Shown here piece by piece: positions 1 to 10,711 of a stretch of DNA of 64,000 nucleotides. Within the stretch, counting starts at the first letter, position 1; every line of letters starts with the position of its first letter. This stretch comes from Tetracentron sinense (taxonomy: Eukaryota > Streptophyta > Magnoliopsida > Trochodendrales > Trochodendraceae): NCBI GenBank assembly GCA_015143295.1, contig CM026556.1, forward strand, positions 15,562,547 to 15,626,546. The letters are read 5' to 3'. The notes beneath the pieces are model-generated. The model was not told the DNA's origin. It ran no database searches and saw only the letters and a list, made by a program, of their open reading frames with translations. Position numbers and translations under genes: made by a program.

Positions 1-2092
1 TTGGAGGAAGTGGCATTCCTAGGTCATGTTGTTTCTGCGGAAGGCATCTCGGTAGATCTGAAGAAGATAGAGGCAATCATGAGTTGGGCGAGGCCCAAGA
101 GTGTCACAGAGATCCGCAACTTCCTTGGGTTGGCAGGCTATTTATTACCAGAGATTCGTTGAGGGGTTCTCCAGTCTAGCGGCACCACTTACATATTTTA
201 CTTGGAAGAATGCCAAGTTTATATGGAGTAGAAGAAGAGGTTTACCACGGCCCCCGTCCTTACAGTGCCATCAGGGCGTGGTGGTTATGAGGTGTATAGT
301 GATGCCTCACACGTCAGACTTGGGTGTGTTTTCATTCAGCACAAGAAGGTCATTGCCTATGCATCAAGGCAATTAAAGGAGCACAAAAAGAATTATCCCA
401 TGCACGACCTAGAGCTTACCGCAGTGGTGTTCGCACTCAAGATTTGGTGACATTACCTTTACGGAAAAGAGTTTTATGTTTTCACGGACCACAAGAGCCT
501 CAAGTACCTCTTTTCCTAAAAGGAGCTGAATTTACGGTAATGGCGTTGGATGAAATTTTTGAAAGACTACGAATGTACCATCCAATACCACTCCGGTAAA
601 GCAAATGTAGTGGCTAACGCTTTGAGCAAAAGACCTCCAGGGTTGTTGGCTCACGTGTTGGTGCGGGAATGGAAGCTATTAGAAGATTTGGCAAATCTGG
701 ACATTAGTGTCAATGCTTCCATCCACAATCCAGTGATGGCGAATATCACAGTTCGGCCATACATCATAGATCGGATCCAAGAGTTGCAGGCCTCGGATGC
801 TGACTTATTGGCTTTTCGGGACTGGAAAGTTGCCAAGGGTAGTGAAGACTTTTCTCTGACTAGCCGAGGTGCTATCACATTTAGAGGAAGACTGTATGTC
901 CTTGCCGATGCAAGGTTGAGGTGGGAGATTATGAATGAAGCCCACCATTCAAAGTATACAGTGCATCCTGGGGGTACGAAGATGTACCGGAACTTGAAGG
1001 GGCACTTTTGGTGGCAAAATATGAAGAGAGATGTTATAGAATATATGGCACGGTACTTGGTGTGCCAGTAGGTGAAAGCAGAGCACATGCGACCTGCGAG
1101 TCTATTACAGTCTCTCCCTATTCCCGAGTGGAAATAGGAGCACATCTCCATGGACTTCACTGTTGGCTTGCCACGTACGGGAAGAAACTCAGATGCAATA
1201 TGGGTTGTGGCGGACCGTTTGACAATGTCTGTGCATTTCTTGCCCTATCGGACTATGTTTAACACAAACCAGTTGGAGGTATTGTATATCAAGGAAGTTG
1301 TTTGGTTGCACGGGGTGCCAGTCAGCATTATATCAAATCGGGATCCAAGATTTACATCCAGGTTCTGGAAGAGCTTTCAGAGCGCTATGGGTTCCCGACT
1401 AGACTTTAGCACCGCCTTTCATCTATAAATGGATGGGCAAACCGAGAGGGTGAACTAGATCACCGAGGACATGCTTCGGGCATGTATGTTAGATTTCAAG
1501 GGCAGTTGGGAAGAGCAATTGCCTTTGGTGGAGTTCGCCTACAATTATAGCTACCAGGCGAGCATTCAGATGGCACCATTTGAAACCTTGTATGGGCGAA
1601 GTTGTAGGTCTCCTCTCTACTAGGATGAAGTGGGAGAGAAAAAAGTACTGGATCTTGAGTTGATTGAGCAAACTACGAACAAAGTTAAGATCATTCGGGA
1701 TCGGTTGAAAGCTGCTCAAGATCGTCGAAAGAGTTATGCTGACACTCGCCGCAGGGACTTGAAATTCCAGGTTGGGGATCAAGTCTTTGTGAAGGTATCT
1801 CCTAGCAAGGGGATTATGAGATTTGGCAGGTGAGGCAAGCTCAGTCCTTGGTACATCGGTCCCTTTGAGATTATCACACGAGTTGGTGAAGTTGTTACCG
1901 GGTAGCTCTTCCAACTCATTTGGCAGCAGTCCACAATGAGTTCCATGTGTCGTTGCTCTAGAAATACATTTCAGACCCTTCGCATGTCATGGACTTGGAA
2001 CCATTGGAAATCCGAGAGGATCTCACTCTGGTTGAAAAGCCGGTTCAGATATTGGATCAGAGAGATCAAGTGCTTTGCAACAAGACTATCCC
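1..2092 (+). pseudogene. pol: Decayed pol of element G: RT end, RNase H, integrase
   Basis: By comparison with the intact pol at 18348-21679, residues run from the last part of RT ([16 protein letters not shown] type), through RNase H (DASHVRLG near 300 and the [15 protein letters not shown] block near 400-450), the integrase zinc finger ([18 protein letters not shown] near 960-1015), the integrase core and the GPF region near 1857. Breaks include a deletion of about 50 bp near 230, stops in the RNase H (near 447 and 517), TAG at 1069, TAG near 1134, TAA near 1426, TAG near 1621 and TGA at 1831. Several are C-to-T type. The product cannot be functional. The frame is lost at 2093, where S1 was inserted. 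Confidence 0.9.
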
Positions 2093-2395
2093 TGTCGCGA
2101 CCCAAAACCCACCCTACGAGTTAGAGTGAACTTTGGACGACTAATCATGGCTTACATGACTTGCTTGACAAACCAACCTGCAAAAACCCACAGAGCATAT
2201 ACAATAGAGGACATTATAGCGGAAACATAACCATAAAGCACAGCGGAAGTCTACCAAACCTCTATGTATATACCTTCGCAAAATCCAAGTTTATACAAAA
2301 AGTAACCAAAAGAAAGTGCGGACATGCCCGCCAAAATACATGGATATAATCACTCATGCTCACCCACAGCTAATCCACTCAGAATCTAACACCAC

Positions 2396-2515
2396 CTACT
2401 GATAACCCTCTACGGGAGGTTCCTCCAAAGGTTCCTCGATGTACTCCTCTTCCACCCATGGACCAGGAGCACAAACATCAAATGGAGCGGCAGCTCCCTC
2501 AGAACCTGCTGACAT
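2396..2515 (-). CDS. Conserved LTR small ORF (39 aa), S1 copy
   Basis: An ATG-started frame of 40 codons including the stop lies inside the solo LTR. It begins Met-Ser-Ala-Gly, carries the core PFDVCAPGPWVEEEY, and ends in a Glu/Pro-rich tail and Gly-Tyr-Gln. The same frame occurs in nine other LTR copies in this window. This copy differs from most by one Val-to-Ile change in the tail. No known family is recognised. Whether it is translated is not shown by the sequence. See the C-element copy (16164-16319) for the conservation argument. Confidence 0.5.
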   Translation of the reverse strand: MSAGSEGAAAPFDVCAPGPWVEEEYIEEPLEEPPVEGYQ

Positions 2516-3939
2516 AAGAAGTACGGCTGAGCTTGGAATACTCAGCGGGTACTAAATACTAACCAACAATTATAGCATAAAAATGGCAATACATAAATCA
2601 GGAGCAATTCATATATGTTAGACGGAAACAATTCATATCATACAAGGAAGTAAAACAATTTATAATCATGCTTGTATTTCGTAGAAAGCCGATAAAACCT
2701 CTTGAAAACATCGTGAACTAGACTTGACTTAAAGTACTATTTTCATGCTTGAAAACTCATCTTGTCTATCTTGCTTGATTCTTGTATGTCGTGTCATGTC
2801 ATGCATGTCTTGCGTGCTTTCTTGTGATCATGTAACTTGTGAGATATCCTTGTGAGATGTACTTGTGAGATGCGCTTGTGAGATGCCTTGAGAGGGAAGG
2901 GAGACCCTTCTTTATGCAATGCACTTGAGAGGGAAGGGAGACCCTTCTTCATGATATGCATGTACTTGCGAGGGAAGGGAGGCCCTTCTTCATGATATGC
3001 ACTTGTGAGTGAGGGGAGACTCCTCGTGGAATGTTGGTTCTTGTTTTCTTGTGAAAAGTGAGGTAAAACATATCGTAGGATATGTCCCACCTCTAACCAT
3101 GTTCTTGAAAACCCCGATAAATCATGTCATGCATGTCGTGCTCGTGGGAACCGTGTACATACTTGCATTTAAATTAAATATGACATTTGGGTAATTTCAC
3201 AATACATATAACATCAACGATTGAGCAATGTAATATTCATATCATTTAGGGAAAGCAAGAAACACACTATCATAGGCCCTAGCAATATTCATAATTCATT
3301 AGGCATGCATTTCCTACTTTACAAGTCACTTTATTCACCTTGGCATTCCATCAAACATGGTGTGTTCATTATTCGTTAAACCTACATCATGCTTTTTCTA
3401 GGTGGGTTCACCATCACAACATACTTGTATATGTATTATTAGTACAATGCCCTTTCCCATTCGTTCATCACATCATTCACACGGCATCCATTCGCCAACA
3501 TCCATCTCTATTCACCATTCGCCATTCACAACCATCCATCTCATAGCACAAATGTAAATAAAAGAAAATAAAGAGGAATGAGGGGAAAAGAGGAACTATA
3601 ACTAGGAGGGTAGCAAGAAGTACCGACCTTGATCAAGTGAGGAAGAAATCCCCTTCCCAAAAACGACCGTGAGTTGCTGCCCTAGCTTGGAGAACGCTCT
3701 CCACGAGTGCTTGAGCCGAGCTCTTGGAGAAGAGCCGAGCTTGAAGTGATCTAGGGTCTCAAACCCCTTTGATTTCTCTTCCAAAGACAAACCCTAGGTT
3801 GGAATCGCCTTCTCCTCTCTTCTTATCTCCCAATCTCTCTAAGTGTTGAATGATGCCCTAAAGGCTCGGGTTAAACTCTTAAGGTAAGAGTGAACCGACC
3901 AAAAGACCCTAATGCCCTTACTGAAAATTCTGCAAAACG

Positions 3940-4440
3940 CGAGGACCGAGCACGTTGAGCTATGAACAGTGCCGAACACGTTGTGCTGTGAACAGTGCTG
4001 AACACGTTGTGCTGTGAACAGTGCCAAACACGTTGTGCTGTGAACATGCCAAACACGTTGTGCTGTTGTGGATAGTGCCGAACACGTTGTCCGTTGTGGA
4101 TAGTGCCGAACACGTTGTCCGTTGTGGATAGTGCCGAACACGTTGTCCGTTGTGTTATGTACAACGTGCCCGTTGTCGCTGTACAACGTACCCGTTGTTG
4201 CTGTACAACGTCCCCGTTGTTGCTGTACAACGTACCCGTTGTTGTTGCACAATGTACCCGTTGTCTGTTGCACAACGGATGCACAACGAATACGTTATCA
4301 CAGCTCGAGCTACATCCTTAGTGCATAACCGAGCTACGTCCTTAGTGCATTCCGAGCTACGTCCTTAGTGCCTAACCGAGCTACGTCCTTAGTGCATTCC
4401 GAGCTACGTCCTTAGTGCCTAACCGAGCTACGATTTCCTG
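3940..4440. repeat. Short tandem repeat arrays in S1 (variable LTR zone)
   Basis: Four successive arrays lie here: about 29-bp units with AACACGTTGTGCTGTGAACA (3950-4060), 28-bp units with GTGCCGAACACGTTGTCCGT (4070-4150), about 23-bp partly palindromic units with TGTACAACGT (4160-4280), and 25-bp units with GAGCTACGTCCTTAGTGC (4310-4435). They occupy the place where other LTRs of the group carry GATCGATC palindromes. Long reading frames through the array (for example a 144-codon minus frame) are repeat translations and not genes. Confidence 0.85.
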
Positions 4441-4651
4441 CAGGTCCAGACTGTTTTGGCCATATCTTTTGACTCGTTCGTCCGATTTTGACGATTCAAC
4501 TTGCGTTGGGTTCGTACTTCAAAAAGGAACATTTATGATGTTTTAGAATTTCCAATTTCTTCCTTATTTATTAATTATACCTCTTTAAAGGAAAAATGGC
4601 AACGAAAGTGTCATGCATAAAATGTGAAAAGGTCCGGGGCTCTACAATCCC

Positions 4652-4748
4652 GTTGGTTCTCGTGCAATGACAACATCATGCTCGAGAAGAGGCCACATGG
4701 GAGCGCGAGGCTAAAGTCAAAGCGAAGTACCCATACTTGTTTGAATAG
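4652..4748 (+). pseudogene. pol: Chromodomain end of element G pol (after S1)
   Basis: This resumes exactly where 2092 stopped once S1 and one ATCCC copy are removed. It encodes the end of the group II-like chromodomain (LVL, a Gln-His-His-Ala-type block, REE-TWEREAKV, KYPYLFE) with a stop at 4746-4748. It is the chromatin-reading tail of the integrase. In chromoviruses such tails direct insertion toward particular chromatin. Here it is a remnant. Confidence 0.85.
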
Positions 4749-4820
4749 TTTTGTATGTGACATGTAATTCTATTTTAGTTTTTAATGTATGTATCGTCCA
4801 AATTTCGAGCCCAAAATTTT

Positions 4821-4836
4821 TGTAAGGGGGAAAGAA
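4821..4836 (+). other. Polypurine tract of element G
   Basis: GTAAGGGGGAAAGAA lies directly upstream of the 3' LTR, at the position of the GTAAGGGGGG tracts in the other elements. It primes plus-strand DNA synthesis in LTR elements. It is slightly mutated here. Confidence 0.75.
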
Positions 4837-5269
4837 TATAGAACCCCGGACCTTTCGTACCAAATGAGTAGCACTCTCATAGCCAATTGGCCTTTCACGT
4901 AGTCCAATTAATATATAAAGAAGAATTGGAAGATTCTAAATTTTAGAAATGTTCCATTTCGAAAGACGAATCCAACGCAAGTTGAATTGTCAAAATCCGA
5001 CGAACGGGTCAAAAGTTATGGCCGAAATACCGAAGTGGAAAAAATGAGAGAAAACATTAAAATGGGCAAAAACACAAGGAACCGGTTGACCGTATTTGCT
5101 ACCGGTCAACCAAATTAGCCACTGGTCGACCGAACATCGCATTTTTGTATGGGCTTTTATTCCAGAGAGGTCATTTTTGACCGGTCGACTAGTTATGCCG
5201 AAATTCGCCCAGTTTGGTCTTTTAAGCCGAATCATTAAGGGTAAAATGGTCTTTGATCACCCCATTCTC

Positions 5270-5277
5270 TATATAAA
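5270..5277 (+). promoter_or_regulatory. Probable TATA box of the G LTR
   Basis: TATATAAA in a C-rich flank (TCTCTATATAAACCC) lies 434 bp into the LTR and just downstream of the palindrome-rich variable zone. This is the usual layout of an LTR promoter. Transcription is not shown. Most other LTRs in this window have no equally clear box. Confidence 0.5.
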
Positions 5278-6178
5278 CCCAAATTCGTGGGTTTGGGTCC
5301 TCATAAACCCTCAAGCATAGTTTTTGAGAGAGAGTGAGAAGAGGAGAAAGGGGTTTTCTCCTAGGGCATCATCTTAGGAGAGATCAAGGGTTTGAAAACC
5401 CTAGATCATCACAAAGCTTGGATTTCTTCATGCCTAAGCCTTAAGCTCATGTGGAGTTCTCTTACAAGCACAGGCAATGCCTCCTTCAACCTTTCACAAG
5501 GGTTTTATTCTCGATTCACAAACACCATGACAAGGCCAAACATAAGGGTTGGTAATTAGAGGTAGGGCATATCTTAAGATATGTTTTGCCTCGCTTTTGA
5601 CAAGAACAAGAACACGATAATGATAAGAATAAGAACAAGAATACGACATGAACAAGAGCACATCAAGCAAGATGTTAGTGCGCCTCTAAGCATGCATGTT
5701 TATTTTATTGTATTTCGCAAAAGAGGGGGTTTTACACTTCCGGGTTTTACACTTCCCTCCCTTCAAGTTGCTATATTCCATATTCTCAAAAGAGGGGGCT
5801 TACACCACCTCCCTTCAAGTTGTTCAAGGCCATTAACATCCCAAGTGCATGAGCATGTTTAAATTCCAAGCAAGCAAGCAAGCATGAGCATTTTAATTTC
5901 ATGGCATGACTGCATGACACAACATGACACGCATGACAAGACAAGCAAGACAGAACACGACAAGTTTTCAAACACGAAAAGAGTATTGGAAGTCAAGTCA
6001 AGCACATAATGATTTCAAGAGTTTTCCCGGCTTTGATGTGGTGCAAGCATGAAATATAAACTGTTTATCTTCCTGTTATGATATGAACTGCTTCCGCTTT
6101 ATTTCTATAATTATGTTATTGGGACTATTGGTTAGTATTTGGTACCCGTTGAGTATTCCATGCTCAGCCGTACGTCTC

Positions 6179-6286
6179 ATGTTGGCAGGTGTTAGTGGAG
6201 CGGCTGCTCCTTTTGACATATGTGCTCCCGGTCCATGGGAGGAAGAGGAGTACTTTGAGAGGTCCCTACTGAGGAGCCTCATGTAG
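6179..6286 (+). CDS. Conserved LTR small ORF, diverged G copy (35 aa)
   Basis: It starts Met-Leu-Ala-Gly, keeps AAAPFDICAPGPW-EEEEY, and then loses the usual acidic tail to a frame change. Compared with the A-element copy, several codons differ only at the third base (Ala, Pro, Asp, Pro). This is the pattern expected under past protein-level constraint. It lies 8-9 nt after the conserved CTCAGC stem, as in all other copies. Confidence 0.45.
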   Translation: MLAGVSGAAAPFDICAPGPWEEEEYFERSLLRSLM

Positions 6287-6689
6287 AGGGCTATTAGTAT
6301 GTGGGAGATTCTAAGTGAGTGTGGGTGAGCATGAGAGATTTGTACCCATGTATTTTGGCAGGCATGTCCGCACCTTCTTTTTGTTGATTTCACTTTTGTA
6401 CAAAACTTGGATTATATATACATAGAGGGCTTGTTAAACTTCCACTGTGTCATGTTAGTTTATGCTTCCACTATTTTGTCCTCTATTGTATATGCTCCAA
6501 GTGTTTTTTGGGATGGTTTGTCAAGCATGTCATGTATGTCATGATAAGTCAACCAAGATTCACTCTAACTCCTAGGGTGGGTTTTGGGTCGCGACAGTAC
6601 CTAGGAAGGTTTAGACTTGTAATTTAGGGGCAAGCCTTTGAAAAATAGTGAATCTTTTTAGCTCATATTCAGGAACCTGTCAAATTGCT

Positions 6690-6930
6690 CTAATTTTTGC
6701 CTAAACTAACTCTTGGTGTGTTAGTTTAGTAAGCTTTTTGTTGCCCTAATTTTTGCCTAGACCCTCTTCTTGATGTTTTGGTCTAGCGGGTATTTTTTCT
6801 TGACTCATTTTTTTTATCTAAGCCATCCTTTTGGATTTTCAACTTAGCAAGTCATGTTACCCTAACTTTTGCCTAAGCCATCCTTTCGGATTTTTAACTT
6901 AGCGGGTATTTTGGTGCCTAGACCATTGTG
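6690..6930. repeat. Series of stem-forming units in T1
   Basis: At least four consecutive stretches start TTTTTGCCTA and contain inverted arms: CTAAAC..GTTTAG, CTAGACC..GGTCTAG, CTAAGCC..CTTAG and again CTAAG..CTTAG. The arms are about 20-30 nt apart, with AGCGGGTATTTT following several of them. Arm sequences change while pairing is kept, so the unit looks selected, or amplified, for a hairpin. Confidence 0.65.
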
Positions 6931-7204
6931 AGCACGGGATTTCACTCCATACAACTCATGAGGGTTTATGTTGAGAGTCACCACCTATTAATTTAGAAGG
7001 GATAAGTCCACGATATGGGCGAGTTGGGGAAAGTGGAAGCAGTTAGGGCCACTTCCTCGGGAATGAAGAGTAGTCCATGCTACTTATGCTAGGGATTAAT
7101 GGATGTTATGAAAGATGACATGTCCTGGAGGCAATAGCCAGAGTGATCATTATGGCATTACCTGGAGATGCTTAGCCAAAACAAATGAAAGACTCACAGA
7201 GTGT

Positions 7205-7470
7205 TGGAAGGAGGATATCCGAGGTGCCGATAAGGTGTGTTGTGTAAATGCTAACCTGAGATGTCAGAGACACACGGGGTGTCAAAAGGGGGACATGCGA
7301 AGTGCTGAAAAAGTGTGTTATGTCGATGCTCACCTGGGATGTCGGAGACACACGGGATGTCAAAATGGGAGACATACGAGGTGTCGACAAAGTGTGTTAT
7401 GTCGATGCTCACCTGGGATGTCGGAGACACATGGGGGTGTCGAAGGGGGACATGCAGGAGGTATCGCGAT
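7205..7470. repeat. 78-79 bp tandem repeat, about three units
   Basis: The phrase GTGTGTTATGTCGATGCTC recurs at 7313 and 7392, with a diverged copy at 7235. That gives a period of 78-79 bp. Each unit also carries GATGTCGGAGACACA and GGGGGACAT. Shorter degenerate pieces continue to about 7610. Confidence 0.8.
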
Positions 7471-9410
7471 ATGAAAAGATTTCCAAGGGGTACACAGGAT
7501 GTCGATGACATACAGGAGGTAATGCCGTGGTATGACGAGATTGTCAAGGGGCACACAGGATGTCTGGGGACACACGGGGGTGTCAAAGGGGTTACGGCAT
7601 GTCTCAGAGGCACTAGCCGGATTGATATTGAGATGGCCTAGGGGCATTAGATTTTTATGATCTCATGTAAGGTGTAAAGACGAGGATACTTTCCCATGAC
7701 TTTGCTGATTACAACTTACGGGGATGCGCGGTGTCAGCTTCTTCTGCTTGTCTTTGTCAGGGCTGCTTGATGCAGGCTGGTACGACTAGGTTTTGGTACT
7801 AGAAGTTCTGTTTTGAAAATGTTTTTAGAAAAGTGTTGGACTTTTGCAAAAGTTTTTATTTTAACAGAAAGAAAGTTTAGCTAGCTTTGAGATTTACCAG
7901 AAAATTGCCTTCGTTAGGGCTTAGGGGATTTTGTAGTTTGTCTTTCACTCTCGGAGAGTGGAGTATGACCTAGAAGTGGTTATGTCACTGCTAGGGATGC
8001 TTAGGGGTAGACCTACTTGTTTTGTCGCTACTGGAGATTTGACTCCGGTTGGGGAGCAATGGAAACTTCTAGAATCTTGCTGCGGAGAGTGCTTATAGAG
8101 AGCAATTGGAGGCTTCTACTGGTGTTTCGTTGGGGAATGCGACACTATTGTAGACCACTACTAAGGATCTACTGGGGAGTGACACTTTGCTGGAGACTAC
8201 TTCCGGGGAATCTATTTCTCAGTACCATCTGCTGGGGATGATTGGGGATTTGACCAGACTGATTGCTACCGGATCTTGTTACCAAACTGCTCTTCAGCTT
8301 TTCTTTTTTTTTTACCCTTGAAATGACTAAGTCATGGGGTTTTGCATAATTTTTGTGCAATGAGGCCATTGCTGGTTTTCCTTATGCCTGCAAAGGTGGT
8401 TGATTTTTGTCCATTTTTTGCCCCTAATCGTAAGACTAGGTTTGGGGTTAAGTAATTTTTGCTCAATGAGGCCGTTGCCAATTTTTGTCATGCCTACGAT
8501 TTGTTGGGGAAAATAAGTCCTCTCCCTTCATTGCCTTGAATAACGTTTTGCTAACGATTTATGTTCTGCCGAGGATGTTGATGTGATACTGCACTTGCAT
8601 TTGTAGTTTCTAGGGGATCTAGAAGGACTTAGAGTAGGACAAAATATAGGCTAGGGGACTGAAGTTTGGGACACCCTGAGATTTCTCTTTTGCAGTTGAT
8701 CTTTGCTCTTTTGGAGACTCCTTCCGTTGTACTCTCCTCGGATTTGTACTTTGGGATTTCTGACAGAGTTTTTTTTGCTCCGCTGGGGAATTTGAGAGAG
8801 GTTGTTTCTGTTGGGGAGATAGAGGTTGTCTTTGCTTAAGGAATGCTTTTCGGGAGAGATTATCCCTAAAAGGGTTTCTATTGGGGAAAGAGCCCGGAGA
8901 GGTTGTTTCTGTGGGGAGTCTCTGACTTTGAAAATGTTTCAACTTCTATTTTGGGCTTTTCTTTGATGAAAACTTTGTACACTTGAGAGTTGACTCGGAT
9001 GAGAAGTCGAGAGGATTCTTGCTCTGTTTGGACTTTATGGGGAGACATTTTGGAGAGGCGTTGATCCCACTAGGGATGGTTTAGGGGATGTCTGGATCCT
9101 TTTTGTGACCATACCTGATTGCCAGATTGCCTACGTACCCTTTGCAGGTCAGGCCAGGACGTAGTTCAGACAAATACCATAGATTGGTAAGGGAGGATGT
9201 CCTTAAAAAGGTTATATGAAAGAAGGGCTGTTAGAGTCAAGGGGTCTAACTAGCAGATTTCATTGATTTGTAAATGAGTTTACATTGCTGGGGATAAGGA
9301 GTGTGCCAAGGATGACCTCCTGTCATTTCTCTGGAGAATCTACGAGTGCAAAGCACCTATCAGATCTAAACCCTAAATGTAGTATTGTTTGATTTTGTCC
9401 ATGTTGACGG

Positions 9411-10711
9411 GTTCTAGGTGGTCTTCATCATCCATACGTCCGAGTTAAAGGGCACCGTCGGAGAATTTGTTTCGGACGATGTATGGGCCTTCATAGTTGG
9501 GCATGAATTTGCCCCTCGGGAAAGACGGTTTGGCAACATTTTTTGGAGAACCAGGTCACCAACTTCGATGCTTCAAGGCTTGAATTTCTTGTTGAATACC
9601 CTAGCCATGTGCCTCTAATAGGCATGAGAGTGGTTGATGGCTTTCAGTCCCCACTCTTCGATCAGATTCAGCTGCTCATACCGGGTCTGTGCCCATTCTG
9701 CTTTTGAGATTTCTGCTTCCATTAACACCCAGAGTGATGGAATTTCTACTTCAATAGGGAGGACTGCTTCCATATCATAGGCCAGAGAAAATAGTGTTGC
9801 CCCAATTAAAGTTCGAATGGACGTTCTGTAGGCCTTGAGTGCGTATGGGAGCATCTTATGCTAGGTAGAGTAGTTGGTTGCCATCTTTTCTATGATTTTC
9901 TTCATGTTTTTATTGGCGGCTTAAACTGTACCATTGGTCTGAGATCTGTATGGTGTGGAGTCGTGATGTTGGATTTTGAATTTTTGCCAAAGATCAGCCA
10001 ACTCCTTGTTGCTGAAGTTGAGAGCCTTGTCTGTTACAATCTCAAATGGGACTCTATATCGACAATTGATATCCATTTTCAAAAAACACTGAACTATTGA
10101 GGCTGTGATTTTGGCATAAGAGACTACCATGACCCATTTTATGAAGTAATCGATTGCTACCAGGATTAATCGATCCCTGTTTGATGCTTTCAGTGCTATG
10201 GGTCAGATGACGTCGATGCCCCAAGCTGAGAATGGCCATGGAGCAGTGAAGTTGGGTAGCCTGGTTGGTGGTGCATTGTCCCTGTCGGCATAGATTTGGC
10301 ACTGGTGGCACTTCTGTACATACTGGAAACAGTCGGATTCCATTGTAAACCAGTAGTAGCCCAGCTTGAGTATCTTCTTGGAGAGCATTAACCCGTTCAA
10401 GTTTCTCTATGAACTTCTTCGACTACTTGTGCAGCTTTATGAGTGTCGAGGCATCTAAGCTAAATCAATTCGATGATCTCTTATACAAGATTCCCCCCGA
10501 GAGGACAAACTGAATGGCCGGTCTTCTGATCGCCCGACAGTCTGTTTTGGTTACATCGAGTGGGAAGGTCCCATCCTCTAGGTACTGCTTGATGTCTATA
10601 TACCAAGGCTTGTTATCTGATACCTCTTTGATCTCAAGGCAGTAGGCAGGTTGATCCTGTTGTTGAATCTCGATTGGCTGGAGCATGACTCCCTTAGGGA
10701 TTTGAACCATG
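9411..10711 (-). pseudogene. pol: T1: Tat-lineage Ty3/gypsy integrase remnant
   Basis: Read on the minus strand: a linker with DQPAYCLEI and SGGILYKRS (about 10710-10470), an integrase zinc finger ending YVQKCHQCQ (about 10320-10290), the core with WGIDVI, then FEIVTDKALNF, and FQ..HH-STPYRSQTNGTV. The downstream AYRTS, GATLFSLAYDMEAVLPIEVEIPSL and YEQLNLIEEW blocks are typical of Tat-type pol. The codon for the third catalytic acidic residue is a TAA stop (9921-9923) where T2 has GAA. More stops and frame changes occur. There is no chromodomain, so this is a different lineage from the nested elements. Confidence 0.85.

Larger units (their letters stand above)
2093..4646 (-). repeat. S1: solo LTR of a Tekay-like element, reverse orientation
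   Basis: Read on the plus strand, it starts TGTCGCGACCC and ends GGGGCTCTACA. This is the reverse complement of the TGTAGAGCCCC...GTCGCGACA LTRs elsewhere in the window. It is flanked by a direct 5-bp repeat ATCCC (2088-2092 and 4647-4651) and splits the chromodomain codons of element G. Having one LTR, no internal region and a clean duplication, it is a solo LTR left by unequal recombination. At 2554 bp it is among the longest LTRs here because of its inflated short-repeat zone (3940-4440). Confidence 0.93.
1..6596 (+). mobile_element. Element G: decayed Ty3/gypsy chromovirus, 3' half
   Basis: The window opens inside the reverse transcriptase end of a plus-strand gypsy element. RNase H, integrase and chromodomain follow, then a polypurine tract and one LTR. 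Its 5' half lies outside the window. The pol is interrupted at 2093-4646 by a minus-strand solo LTR (S1). Many stops and small deletions mark it as one of the oldest chromoviruses here. The base after the LTR (6597) begins Tat-lineage sequence, so G probably inserted into that older element. The left target-site copy is out of view. Confidence 0.9.
4837..6596 (+). repeat. 3' LTR of element G
   Basis: It begins TATAGAACCCCGG, a G-to-A decayed form of TGTAGAGCCCCGG, and ends GGGTTTTGGGTCGCGACA. At 1760 bp it is shorter than its relatives. It contains a TATA box, a variable zone built on ACCGGTCGACC-type palindromes near 5080-5190, the conserved CTCAGC hairpin near 6150-6170, and a small ORF. 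It differs clearly from the A/B/E/H LTRs and gives a third lineage for comparison. Confidence 0.9.
6597..9404 (-). other. Non-coding 3' part of Tat-lineage remnant T1
   Basis: No credible gene is seen. The stretch lies downstream of the minus-strand Tat integrase (9411-10711), so it should be the 3' non-coding region and LTR of that element. It holds a run of stem-forming units (6690-6930), a 78-79 bp tandem repeat (7235-7470), many GGGGA-rich plus-strand runs (7980-9100) and a TTGCCTACGTACCC motif near 9127 of a kind I associate with plant Tat elements. Frames such as that at 7115-7474 are repeat translations. Exact LTR ends were not found. Confidence 0.5.

Noticed and set aside
3839..4368. 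Overlapping frames of 68-144 codons on both strands
   Set aside because: They are translations of short tandem repeats in a solo LTR, open in several frames at once, with low-complexity Cys/Val/Thr-rich products.
7115..7647. Frames of 95-120 codons on both strands
   Set aside because: They come from the 78-79 bp tandem repeat. Opposite-strand frames are equally open and the products are periodic.
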